This document shows positions 17,401 through 25,566 of a DNA stretch of 64,000 nucleotides, one piece after another. Below the pieces are notes generated by a model. That model was not told the DNA's origin. It ran no database searches and was given only the letters and a program-made list of their open reading frames with translations. The translations under genes and the position numbers were made by a program. Positions within the stretch are counted from its first letter, which is position 1. Each line of letters starts with the position of its first letter. The stretch comes from Candidatus Bilophila faecipullorum (lineage in GTDB: Bacteria > Desulfobacterota > Desulfovibrionia > Desulfovibrionales > Desulfovibrionaceae): NCBI GenBank assembly GCA_944326695.1, contig CALVEZ010000007.1:1-64000 (forward strand). The letters are read 5' to 3'.

Positions 17401-19576
17401 CAAGACGAAGACACATCCCACAGTCTACACGAATGTGCCCGAGGCGTCGCTTGTCGGGACGGACTGGGCCGAGGCGTTCAAGCAAGGGGCATGGGGCCAC
17501 CGCATGAGCGCCGGAGAGATCGACTCCTTCTTTGACGAGATCGGCGGCTACGCCAACAACACGGCGCAGACGCTCCTCTCCTTCGCGCAGTCGTTGCCGG
17601 AAGCCTATGCCGCCGGGGTGACGGAAAACCTCAAAAAACAGACCGTGGGCATGGGTCGGGGCACCACAGCGGGACGCGGCTGGGTGGGCAATCGCGGGCC
17701 TTCCGCGTGGGACTTGCAGTTTTATGACGACGAGCACGCGGAGCGGACCTACCGCACCACGCAGCAGGACATCGCCCGCGTTATGCTGCAAGGGCTGGCG
17801 AAGTCGATGGAGGCCGCCGGGACAAGCATCCGGGACATCTTCCCGCATCTGAACCTGCGTGCCAGCAACGCCGATCTGTCCGAGTCCGACGAATGGACCA
17901 ACGCTGTGGCGGGGCTCACGGCGATTCAGGGCATTCAAGAGGCCATCAAGGGCATCGACGGCGCGCAGATGACGCAGGCCGAGCAGCAGGCGCAGGCGTT
18001 TGTCGAACAGCTTGAGGCGCTTTCGTCAGCCGTGGCGTCATACGGCGTGGATAAGGGCTATGCCGACAAGCTGGTTGAAGAGTACCGGGCGGCGTATGTT
18101 GACACTTACGTCAAGTCGCTGGACGAGATGCTTCATCCCCTGTCGCAGGTCGAGCAAGAAGCTAAAGGTTATCGGGAGGCCATCGACGGCTACGTCAAGG
18201 CCCTTGAGACGATGCAGGCGTCGGAGGCGCAGCTTGCCAAGGTCCGTGGCTACACACAGACGGCCATCGACAACATCATTTCTTCGTTGGAGTCCTCTCT
18301 TTCCCCCATGGCCGAGATCGAACAGGCCCAGCAGAACGCCAACGCGGTCATCGACCAGCACATCGCCGCGTTGCAACAGCTTGGAGCTTCGGAAGGCGAG
18401 ATTGCCCGCGTGGAAGCCCTGCGCGCCGAGGCTGTGAAGCAGGCCACGGAGGAATTGCTGCGGTCGTTTGAGCAGAACGTCGCCCAGAGGTGGGCGGCCA
18501 TCGACGGAACCAGTGACGAAGTGGGCCGGGCCATTTCGCAGGAAAACGAACTGCGGGAGGCGATCCAGAAATTCGGGGAAGGCTCGACACAGGTTGCGGA
18601 GCTTTTGAAGCTCCACGCAGCGGAAACGGCCAAGGCCGCCGAGGAAGCGGCAAAGGCGGCGCTGGAAGCCGCCAAGTCGGAGTATGAGGCCCTCAAGTCT
18701 CAGATGGACGCGCTGGAACAGCAGCGGGTGCAGCTTCAGCAGCAGGCGATCCAAGAAAAGATCAGCGCCCTCAACGAACAGCTTTCCGCCGCAAAGACGC
18801 TCAAGAGTACATGGGAAGGGCTCGACAAGAGCCTCGGGCAAGCCCGCTACAACCTGTTTGCCGGGGCCGCCAATATAGACGCTATGAGCCGTCTAGGGAC
18901 AGTGCAGGCCGAATTCAGACGGCTGTCCGGGCTGGCGTTTGGCGGGGACTCCGAGGCGGCGGGCCAGCTTGCGGGCGTTGGGTCCAGCCTGCTCGACCTC
19001 GTGAAGCAGACGGCGGGGACGGAAGATGAATACCTTGACGCTTTCTGGGCCGTGAACGCGCAGTTGAAGAATGCACAGGATGCGGCGGGCGCGCAGGTAT
19101 CATCCGCCGACAAGCAGCTTGAGGTGTTGCAGGGCCAGCTTGATGTGCAGAACGCCGCCCTTGCACAGCTTCAGGGCCAGAGTGCGACGCTGGAAGAGAT
19201 CGAGAAGCAGATTGCGGAATTAAGGCCCCTCCTTGAAGCGGCCGGGCAGAAGGCCGGGATCAAAGCGTTTGCGAGTGGCGGCCTTGCCCTGCCGGGATGG
19301 GCACTTGTGGGCGAGAAAGGGCCGGAACTGGTGAACTTCTCTCAGCCCGGGCGAGTCTACACGGCCGCGGACACGGCGGCGCTCTTTCGCAGCGCGACGC
19401 CTCGGGCGGCTGACGCCGGAAGCAGCGAGGAAGTCCGGGCCCTGCGGGAAGAGGTTTATCAGCTTCGCCGGGACATGAACATCCTCCTTAGCGAGGTAGC
19501 GAAGTACGGGCGTCGCGTGTCGGATTTGGTTGAACTCTGGGACGTCGAAGGAGTACCGACGAAGGTGGGCGCATGA
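14432..19576 (+). CDS. Tape measure protein
   Basis: A 1714-residue tape measure that sets tail length and is ejected with the DNA. It has the TMP N-terminal domain (about 180-380: [52 protein letters not shown] region), long coiled coils (about 420-760 and 1170-1570), a Gly/Ala-rich hydrophobic stretch (about 800-990) and a C-terminal [22 protein letters not shown] motif. At about 1.5 angstrom per residue the tail would be near 250 nm. A related fragment lies at 11902-12120. Confidence 0.93.
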   Translation: [1714 protein letters not shown]

Positions 19577-20472
19577 AGGTCATAGAACCGCAGGCGATCA
19601 GACTGTTGTCCAGTTCCGTGCCGGAAAACGACGCCCCGGCGTGGAGCGCGGGCACGGCGTACCAGATCGGGGATTCCGTTGTGCATGACCACAAGGTCTA
19701 CAAGGCCGTGGGAGCCAGCACGGGCAGGCAGCCGGACCAGAACTGCGAGGGTACGGACGCCGCGTGGCGGCTCATTGGGCCCACGAACCAATACGCAATG
19801 CTTGACCAGTACGTCTCTACCCAGACCGTCGCTCCCACGGACGTCGAGACGTTGACCTTCACAGTGTCTTTCAACCGCTGCACAGCGTTCGCATTGCTGA
19901 ACTTCAAAGCAACGGGCATTCGGGCTGTGGTGAAAGACGGCGACGGCCTCGTCATGTATGACCGCACGGTGAACACACTGAAAGACGTTGACGGGTATTG
20001 GGACTACTATTTCAGGCCGTTGGAGCGAGTTGTAGATCAGGCCGTGACCGAAATCCCCGTCTCACCCGTCGCCACGCTCGAGGTCACGCTCACGCAGAAG
20101 GGCGGTCCCGCGCTCGGTCACGTCGTTGTGGGGCAGGCGTGGCCTCTCGGCCTGACGCTCTACAATACGCAATGCTCTATCCGCGATTATTCACGTAAAG
20201 ATACTGACGAATTCGGCAACACGCGGCTGGTGAAGCGGGCCAACGCCAAGCGCACGAGCATTCCCCTCTACCTGCACCCATCCCGGCTCGACACCGTGCG
20301 TGAGCTTCTCGCCCGGCTGCATGGCCTGCCTGCGCTCTGGCTTGGCGATGATAACGAAGGCGTGGGCTCATATCAGGCCCTCACCGTCTGGGGCTGGTTG
20401 GAAGACTGGCGGGCAACCTTTGCCGGGCCGAATGAGATTTCTATGAACATCGACGTACAGGGGTTGAAGTAA
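19573..20472 (+). CDS. Tail-tip protein with carbohydrate-binding-like domain
   Basis: A 299-residue protein that overlaps the tape-measure stop and the fibre start. Residues about 20-55 (PAWSAGTAYQIGDSVVHDHKVYKAV, read as two strands) resemble a CBM5/12-type chitin-binding module. The C-terminal half is beta-rich, with NTRLVKRANAKRTSIPLYLHP, and could be a distal tail or hub-like domain. It is the only gene between tape measure and fibre, so it may build much of the tail tip. Function inferred from place. Confidence 0.65.
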   Translation: MKVIEPQAIRLLSSSVPENDAPAWSAGTAYQIGDSVVHDHKVYKAVGASTGRQPDQNCEGTDAAWRLIGPTNQYAMLDQYVSTQTVAPTDVETLTFTVSFNRCTAFALLNFKATGIRAVVKDGDGLVMYDRTVNTLKDVDGYWDYYFRPLERVVDQAVTEIPVSPVATLEVTLTQKGGPALGHVVVGQAWPLGLTLYNTQCSIRDYSRKDTDEFGNTRLVKRANAKRTSIPLYLHPSRLDTVRELLARLHGLPALWLGDDNEGVGSYQALTVWGWLEDWRATFAGPNEISMNIDVQGLK

Positions 20473-22367
20473 TGGCAGTGAAGCAGCTTCCCAAACTCTC
20501 TGAGCTCCCCGAGCCCCCGGACAGGCTGGTGGGCGATCAAGAACGCTTTGACGTACTGACGTTCAACAGTCTGAAAGCGCAAAAGAAGATGGTCAACGAT
20601 GACCTGAACAAGACGTTCATCCCAAAACTCAATGAGTTTGCTGTGGACGTCAATGCCAGCGTGGATGCCGCCGCGCAGAGCGAACGCAATGCGGCTGCGG
20701 CGGCAACCACTGCGGGGAACAAGGCGAACGAAGCCGCCTCCTCCGCAACCACGGCGGGCACGAAGGCCGGAGAAGCGTCAAAGTCAGCAGCGGCGGCGAA
20801 GACGAGCGAGACGAACGCGGCAGCCTCGAAAACCGCTGCGGCCAAGTCCGCCACAGATGCGCAAGCCGCCCAAAGAGGAGCGGAAGCGGCCCGCGACGAA
20901 GCGCAGGACCTCGCCAACGTCGGCTATGCTTCGGATGCTAAGGCCGGGCTTGCAAAAGTCGACGGAAAGACAATGCAGGCCGATGCAGGCGGCATGATCA
21001 CCGCGAAGGATGTCGCCATTGGCGGCGATAAAACAGACTTGGCTTCTGACCGTGGGCAGATTGGCAATATTCCTACGACACGCATCGCGGATTTCAATAC
21101 TTTTTTGGAATCTGGCGTTTACCGGGCAACGTGGGGTGGTGATAATCCCGGCTTGAATACACCTCCAGGCACCGTCAATGGTATGGTCTATGTTGCTTCA
21201 TGGAAGAATGCCGTCGGTGAAATCATGGAATGTCGTCAGATTGTATACCGGTTAGGTACGCCGGGTAGTAATGACTGGAATATTTTCACTCGTGAGATGA
21301 TGTCGGGCGGTACGTGGTCCCCGTGGCGATGGATGCTGACGGATATATCTCTCGGTGATGGGCTTCGTTTTACCTCCGGCAAGTTTTCTGTTCCCGAATA
21401 TGATGGTGCTACGTCTTCAGCAGACGGAGTGAGCGGTCTTGTGCCGGCAGCGACCAGCGCTCAGGCAGACCATGCACTCACCGGGGACGGAACGTGGAAG
21501 TCGTTTTTGTCTACGAATGGAGGCACCGTATCGGGTGCTGTCACCGCAACAGGCGGTTTTAAGGGAAAAGCGGATACCGCCACCAAACTTGCCACCGCCC
21601 GTACCATTGATGGGGTCAGCTTCAACGGCTCGGCCAACATCACCCATTACGGCAGCTGCGCCACCGAAGCCGCGACTGCGGCCAAAGTCGTCGCCTGCAC
21701 GGGCTTCGCACTCGCCACGGGTTCGCGTATCACCGTGCGCTTCACAGTCACGAATACGGCCGCAAGCCCAACCCTCAACGTAAACGGCACCGGGGCCAAA
21801 GCCCTCCGCTACCGCAACGCCGCTATTGCAGCGGGCTATCTGGCCGCCAACCGTACCTACGATTTCGTCTACGACGGCACCTACTATCAGCTCGTCGGCG
21901 ACATCAATACGGACAGTACGGCCATACCTAAAGGAACCCGGATGCTTTTTTATCAGGCATCCGCACCTTCCGGCTGGACACAGCTGAAGGACACGGAGCT
22001 TACGGACGCGACCATCCGGCTTGTCACGGGCGGCGCTGGCGTGACCGAAGGCAGCCGCGCCTTTCAGGACGTCTTCAAGGACGGGCTTGCCAGTACGAAC
22101 GCCGCAGCCGGCGGCACGGTGGGAAACACAACGTTGACGGAAAGTCAAATGCCCTCGCACAGGCATTCGATCACGACCTGCGCGGACAACGGCACCAGCA
22201 ATAGCTATCCGATGGGACCGGGCGACACGCAGCGCACGCAGACCAACTGGACCGCCAACACGGGCGGCTCCGGTGCGCACGCCCATAGCTTTACCGGAAC
22301 ATCGCATAACCACAGCCTCAACCTGAACGTGAAACGCGCCACGTGCATGGTGTGCTCCAAAAACTAG
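20472..22367 (+). CDS. Tail fibre / collar-domain receptor-binding protein
   Basis: A 631-residue fibre. Residues 1-60 would attach to the tail. About 60-150 is an Ala/Thr/Lys-rich trimeric coiled coil with near-repeats. About 200-290 is a pyocin-knob-like segment (IADFNTFLESGVYRATWGG, TWSPWRWML). The C-terminal third has a tail-collar domain with FYQASAPSGWTQ and the HRHSI / HAHSFTGTSHNH histidine clusters that bind metal. It recognizes the host surface. ATG overlaps the previous stop. Confidence 0.88.
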   Translation: MAVKQLPKLSELPEPPDRLVGDQERFDVLTFNSLKAQKKMVNDDLNKTFIPKLNEFAVDVNASVDAAAQSERNAAAAATTAGNKANEAASSATTAGTKAGEASKSAAAAKTSETNAAASKTAAAKSATDAQAAQRGAEAARDEAQDLANVGYASDAKAGLAKVDGKTMQADAGGMITAKDVAIGGDKTDLASDRGQIGNIPTTRIADFNTFLESGVYRATWGGDNPGLNTPPGTVNGMVYVASWKNAVGEIMECRQIVYRLGTPGSNDWNIFTREMMSGGTWSPWRWMLTDISLGDGLRFTSGKFSVPEYDGATSSADGVSGLVPAATSAQADHALTGDGTWKSFLSTNGGTVSGAVTATGGFKGKADTATKLATARTIDGVSFNGSANITHYGSCATEAATAAKVVACTGFALATGSRITVRFTVTNTAASPTLNVNGTGAKALRYRNAAIAAGYLAANRTYDFVYDGTYYQLVGDINTDSTAIPKGTRMLFYQASAPSGWTQLKDTELTDATIRLVTGGAGVTEGSRAFQDVFKDGLASTNAAAGGTVGNTTLTESQMPSHRHSITTCADNGTSNSYPMGPGDTQRTQTNWTANTGGSGAHAHSFTGTSHNHSLNLNVKRATCMVCSKN

Positions 22368-22376
22368 GAGAGCGAG

Positions 22377-22715
22377 ATGTCAGGATGCCCCTACAGAAAT
22401 TTTGACGAATGCCCGCAGCACAACAAAAAAGGCGGATGCGAATTCTGGATGTCATACAGCAGCACAAGCGGCGTGACGGAGGCGGCAATGGAAGGATGCG
22501 CCGTAGTCCTGACGCCGATGCTGCTTTTGGAGCAGGCGAACGCTCTCGGCAAGGTCGCGGGTCAAGTCAACGGCGTGGCTGCGGAAGTCTCGGCGGCACG
22601 CGCGGAAGCGACACGAGACGCGGAAGCCGCAAGACGTCAGCTTGTAGGCTTGGCCATAGGTCACATCGAATTGATAGAGCCGGACTATCCGAGCATTGGA
22701 GGTTCCCATGCGTGA
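22377..22715 (+). CDS. Cys-rich phage protein of unknown function
   Basis: A 112-residue protein with an N-terminal Cys/His cluster (CPYRNFDECPQHNKKGGCEFW) that may bind metal, a hydrophobic middle and a helical Ala-rich C-terminus. It lies just after the fibre gene with a GGAG ribosome site and overlaps the next gene by 8 bp. No family recognized; fibre-assembly help is possible from its place. Confidence 0.65.
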   Translation: MSGCPYRNFDECPQHNKKGGCEFWMSYSSTSGVTEAAMEGCAVVLTPMLLLEQANALGKVAGQVNGVAAEVSAARAEATRDAEAARRQLVGLAIGHIELIEPDYPSIGGSHA

Positions 22716-23337
22716 GCATGTTACTGTTGTGCCGACCGACCGCCTTATTAGAGTAGACGGGATACCCCTGCGCTTTGACTTCGCCGCCCCCGGCTCTCTG
22801 CGCGCCCTGCAATGGCATGGCGGTTCCGGGCATATGGAATGGACAGACGACCTCAACCATCCGTTGACCTCCGTGGATTATGCACAAGACGTCGCTCCCT
22901 TCGTCGAACTGTGGGAAGCGGAAAAGGCCCGGCTGGAGGCCGAAGCTCAAAGGCCGCCTACTTTGGAAGAGGCAAAGGCCGCCAAGCTCGCAGAAATCAA
23001 CGCCGTCGCCGATAAGGCCATAGCCACACTCACGGCGACCTATCCCGACCGCGAGATCGCCACCTTTGACAAACAGGAAGCCGAAGCCAGAGCCTATGCC
23101 GCCGATCCCACAGCAGCCACGCCGCTCCTCTCGGCCCTCTCGCAAGCTCGGGGCATGGAGCTTCCCGAACTTGTGCGGCGCGTCATCGCCAAGGCCGACG
23201 CCTTCGCCGTGGTCTGCGGTTCCATCATCGGGCAGCGTCAGGCTCTCGAAGACAGGCTTGATGCCTGCGAGACGCTGGAGGATGTAGAGGCCCTCACCGT
23301 CGCCATTACCATGCCGGGCGAGGAGGCGGAAGCATGA
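22708..23337 (+). CDS. Tail fibre assembly-like protein
   Basis: A 209-residue protein. The N-terminal part (about 1-55, with HMEWTDDLNHPLTSVDYAQDV) and the helical PTLEEAKAAKLAEINAVADKAIATL region are common in DUF4376-type fibre-linked phage proteins. It probably helps fold or attach fibres. The ATG at 22708 has GGAGG five bases before it and is preferred over the in-frame ATG at 22696. Confidence 0.68.
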   Translation: MREHVTVVPTDRLIRVDGIPLRFDFAAPGSLRALQWHGGSGHMEWTDDLNHPLTSVDYAQDVAPFVELWEAEKARLEAEAQRPPTLEEAKAAKLAEINAVADKAIATLTATYPDREIATFDKQEAEARAYAADPTAATPLLSALSQARGMELPELVRRVIAKADAFAVVCGSIIGQRQALEDRLDACETLEDVEALTVAITMPGEEAEA

Positions 23338-23570
23338 CCTACCTCGAAGGTGTGCTCATCGCCCTCGACCAGTTCATCAATGCCATACTCGGCGGCTGGC
23401 CCGACGAGACGCTTTCCTCCCGCTGTTGGCGGTGGAGCCGGGATGGAGTGCGGGACTGGCCCCGGCGTATCGTGGACGGGCTGCCTTTCTGGAAAGCTGG
23501 GCACTGCCTGCGCGCATACGATGGAGAGCGGAAAAGGCTGCAATGCCCGCCGGAGTTGCGGAAGGGATAG
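23334..23570 (+). CDS. Small conserved phage protein
   Basis: A 78-residue protein overlapping the previous stop by ATGA. The motif GGWPDETLSSRCWRW followed by PFWKAGHCLRAYDGER appears in small late proteins of phages from related hosts, as I recall; function unknown. One hydrophobic segment at the N-terminus (LEGVLIALDQFINAIL) may associate with membrane. It ends the late operon. Confidence 0.7.
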   Translation: MTYLEGVLIALDQFINAILGGWPDETLSSRCWRWSRDGVRDWPRRIVDGLPFWKAGHCLRAYDGERKRLQCPPELRKG

Positions 23571-23598
23571 CCGCTTCTACAGGCAGGAAACGACGGGA

Positions 23599-23623
23599 AA
23601 GGGCGGAGGTGGTCTCCGCCCTT
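23599..23623 (+). terminator. Late-operon terminator
   Basis: Perfect 10-bp stem (23599-23608 with 23614-23623) and a GTGGT loop, followed by CTTC. It lies 29 bp after the last late gene. As the downstream genes read toward it, it could stop transcription from both sides. Confidence 0.72.
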
Positions 23624-23637
23624 CTTCGCTTCAGAGG

Positions 23638-24138
23638 TTATCCTTTTCGTTCATGGCGGATTTGCCGCTTCGTCCCTTCTGCCCGGTCCCCGCTCTTCTC
23701 TCCGGAGACTCCGTAATACCGGGCACCGGGCAAAAGGAGATTCAAACGCTGGCATTCCCGCTCCATTTTATCAAGCAAGTCATGCAGCTCTTCTTCATCC
23801 TCGGCGCTTATCTCCTCTTTCGAGGCGAGAAGGGCTTTCACACCCATCAATGCTTTTTCCATTTTCTCCACATGCAAGAGCATCTTTTCTTTCTGCCTTT
23901 CCCGATCCTTTCTGATACGTACCTCCAGCCATTGCAGAAGGATGTCATTTTCCAAGGCATGGCACAGATCGGGGATTATGCCCATGCGCGGTGAATAATC
24001 GTCATCCTCTTGGAGGTACCGTGTAATGACACCTCGGGAAATACCCAGATGGTCAGCGATTTCCTTTTTGGTCTTCCCGCTGAATTCTTTGGCCGTGCGC
24101 ACCGCTTCCGTTACTGTCATTTCCTTAAGATTCATCAT
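23638..24138 (-). CDS. HTH transcription regulator (paralog 1)
   Basis: A 166-residue protein with an N-terminal helix-turn-helix (about 22-45: KTKKEIADHLGISRGVITRYL) and a long helical C-terminal part. It shares layout and sequence with the next regulator at 24382 (both have ...YSPRM/YLPSLE... and NDILLQWL/NDILVRWL after the HTH), so the two are paralogs. It may be a Cro/CII- or Ner-like phage regulator. Two ATG codons open the frame; the first is given. An AAGAATT-AAAC-AATTCTT palindrome at 24161-24178 upstream may be its operator. Confidence 0.7.
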   Translation of the reverse strand: MMNLKEMTVTEAVRTAKEFSGKTKKEIADHLGISRGVITRYLQEDDDYSPRMGIIPDLCHALENDILLQWLEVRIRKDRERQKEKMLLHVEKMEKALMGVKALLASKEEISAEDEEELHDLLDKMERECQRLNLLLPGARYYGVSGEKSGDRAEGTKRQIRHERKG

Positions 24139-24160
24139 GTCACCAGTCTCCTATAAGGTT

Positions 24161-24178
24161 AAGAATTAAACAATTCTT
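24161..24178. promoter_or_regulatory. Palindrome upstream of HTH paralog 1
   Basis: Perfect 7-bp inverted repeat around AAAC, 23 bp before the regulator start. The rest of the 24139-24381 gap is AT-rich and shows no gene; a weak reverse-strand hairpin near 24262-24312 may end the upstream regulator mRNA. Confidence 0.4.
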
Positions 24179-24381
24179 TGGCCTTTAACGGAGACGGGTT
24201 AGGCTTTCATCTTAAAAAAATCAGGAAAAAATTTACGCATTTTTGTGCACAGCATAATCATAGGAATATTGTATGAAAAAAGCAAAAGCCGGAAACCCTA
24301 CAGCCTTCGGCCTTGTTTTGCGAGATACGGGTAAAAAAATGATGGTAAAAAACTAAGACGAAGAGCCCGCGTCCGCCTTTT

Positions 24382-24870
24382 TCATCGTCTTCTTCTCCAA
24401 AATTTCCACCACGGGCATGGAGGTATTTTCCGTTTTTCCACGGGAAGGAAGGTACCGCCATAAAGAGTTTCCTCAATGCGTCCAAGCTCCTCTATGAGCC
24501 TGTCCACTCCCTCCTGAATTTCCCGCACGGAAGGCGATACGGACTCTTCCCCCACAAGGCGGCGCAATTCATCAAAAGCGGTGGCGGCCCGGGCCAGCCC
24601 TGAAAGTATTTCCTTCCGGTGCAGCTCCTTTCCGTAGGCGGGAGGAATATCGGCGGTCAACCAGCGGACAAGAATATCGTTGCCCAGCACCTTACCGAGA
24701 CGGCGGCTCATTTCAAGGCTGGGCAAATAGGCGTCATGCGCATTGAAATACCGTTTCACGATAGCCAGTGAAACGCCAAGCTTCTGTGCTATCTGCTCTT
24801 CGGTGAGCCCACTTTCCTCCTTGGCAAGGCGTAAAACTTCCTTGCACGTCAATAGACTGTAATCTTTCAC
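24382..24870 (-). CDS. HTH transcription regulator (paralog 2)
   Basis: A 162-residue protein with an N-terminal HTH (about 16-42: GLTEEQIAQKLGVSLAIVKRYF), an acidic helical middle and a very basic, Trp-rich tail (WWKFWRRRR). It is related to the regulator at 23638. GTG at 24870 with AGGAG eight bases upstream is chosen over an ATG at 24933 that lacks a ribosome site. Probably a prophage regulator. Confidence 0.7.
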   Translation of the reverse strand: MKDYSLLTCKEVLRLAKEESGLTEEQIAQKLGVSLAIVKRYFNAHDAYLPSLEMSRRLGKVLGNDILVRWLTADIPPAYGKELHRKEILSGLARAATAFDELRRLVGEESVSPSVREIQEGVDRLIEELGRIEETLYGGTFLPVEKRKIPPCPWWKFWRRRR

Positions 24871-25080
24871 TCTGTTTTCTCCTATAGCGTGATGTAAAGA
24901 GGCAGTCTCTTGAAAAGCTGCTCCACTTTTCACTCTAGGGAGGAAAAGCCATAGAAAGGCATGACGCTTCCATGCCTATACTCTTCACTCCCCTAATGAT
25001 AGGAAGATTGATATATAGAAAATGAATCGTGTGGATTTTTCATAGAGAAGCCTCACTTTAATTGGTGCAAATATATTTTT

Positions 25081-25121
25081 CTGTCACGGTATCTTTTATA
25101 GACAAAAAGATACCGTGACAG
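25081..25121. promoter_or_regulatory. Perfect 17-bp inverted repeat, likely operator
   Basis: Arms 25081-25097 and 25105-25121 are perfect complements around a 7-nt spacer. There is no T run on either side, so a terminator is unlikely. The right arm carries GTGACA, which serves as -35 for a TATAAT at 25140-25145 (19-nt spacing). A repressor bound here would shut the promoter of the gene at 25176. The rest of 24871-25175 is AT-rich and holds no gene. Confidence 0.6.
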
Positions 25122-25175
25122 CCCTCATAGGGATCGTGTTATAATAGCTGGGTATGTAAAAACGAAGGAGTTGCT

Positions 25176-25445
25176 ATGAGGGAGGTATCGAGAGCCATCA
25201 TGGTAGGTGCGTGTGAACTGGCGTGTCGCTATCCCGAGCTTTCACTTGAAGACGTGGCGGGGGATGCGCGTCAGCTTGCGGAGATGGTGGCTCGGTATGG
25301 GATGAAGGATGCCCGAAAGGAAGAGAGCGTGCTTATGGCGGCCTGTTGGTTCATCGGTGCCGACAGAAACCTTTCCCCACATGGGGCTATCGACAAGGCG
25401 TTGATGCTGTGGGATGCTGTGAAAGAAGAGGAAGGACAGGTTTAA
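25176..25445 (+). CDS. Small protein of unknown function under palindromic control
   Basis: An 89-residue acidic helical protein with no family recognized. It has a good ribosome site (AAGGAG), a near-consensus -10 at 25140 and a perfect palindrome over its -35, so its expression is probably tightly controlled. It is divergent from the HTH regulator upstream, which could be the repressor. A terminator follows closely. Confidence 0.65.
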   Translation: MREVSRAIMVGACELACRYPELSLEDVAGDARQLAEMVARYGMKDARKEESVLMAACWFIGADRNLSPHGAIDKALMLWDAVKEEEGQV

Positions 25446-25450
25446 AAGTA

Positions 25451-25478
25451 AAAAGCCCGGAAAATTTCCGAGCCTTTT
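25451..25478 (+). terminator. Terminator after the 89-residue gene
   Basis: AAAAGCCCGGAAA pairs with TTTCCGAGCCTTTT with one bulge on each side, giving a stem that ends in a short T run. Confidence 0.6.
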
Positions 25479-25518
25479 GCATATAATATACCAGATACGT
25501 ACACATGTAAGGTCAGGG

Positions 25519-25558
25519 TGTCCCAAATCGCGCGCCAAACTGTCCCAAATCGCGCGCC
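25519..25558. repeat. Two 18-bp direct repeats
   Basis: TGTCCCAAATCGCGCGCC occurs at 25519-25536 and 25541-25558, separated by AAAC. Subterminal repeats of this sort occur at ends of IS21-type elements, but no transposase is near. They sit exactly where the broken methyltransferase gene begins, so they may mark a deletion or insertion junction. Confidence 0.6.
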
Positions 25559-25566
25559 GCGTTAGT

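Noticed and set aside
25519..25558. Replication iterons
   Set aside because: Only two copies, no replication gene and no AT-rich unwinding region beside them.
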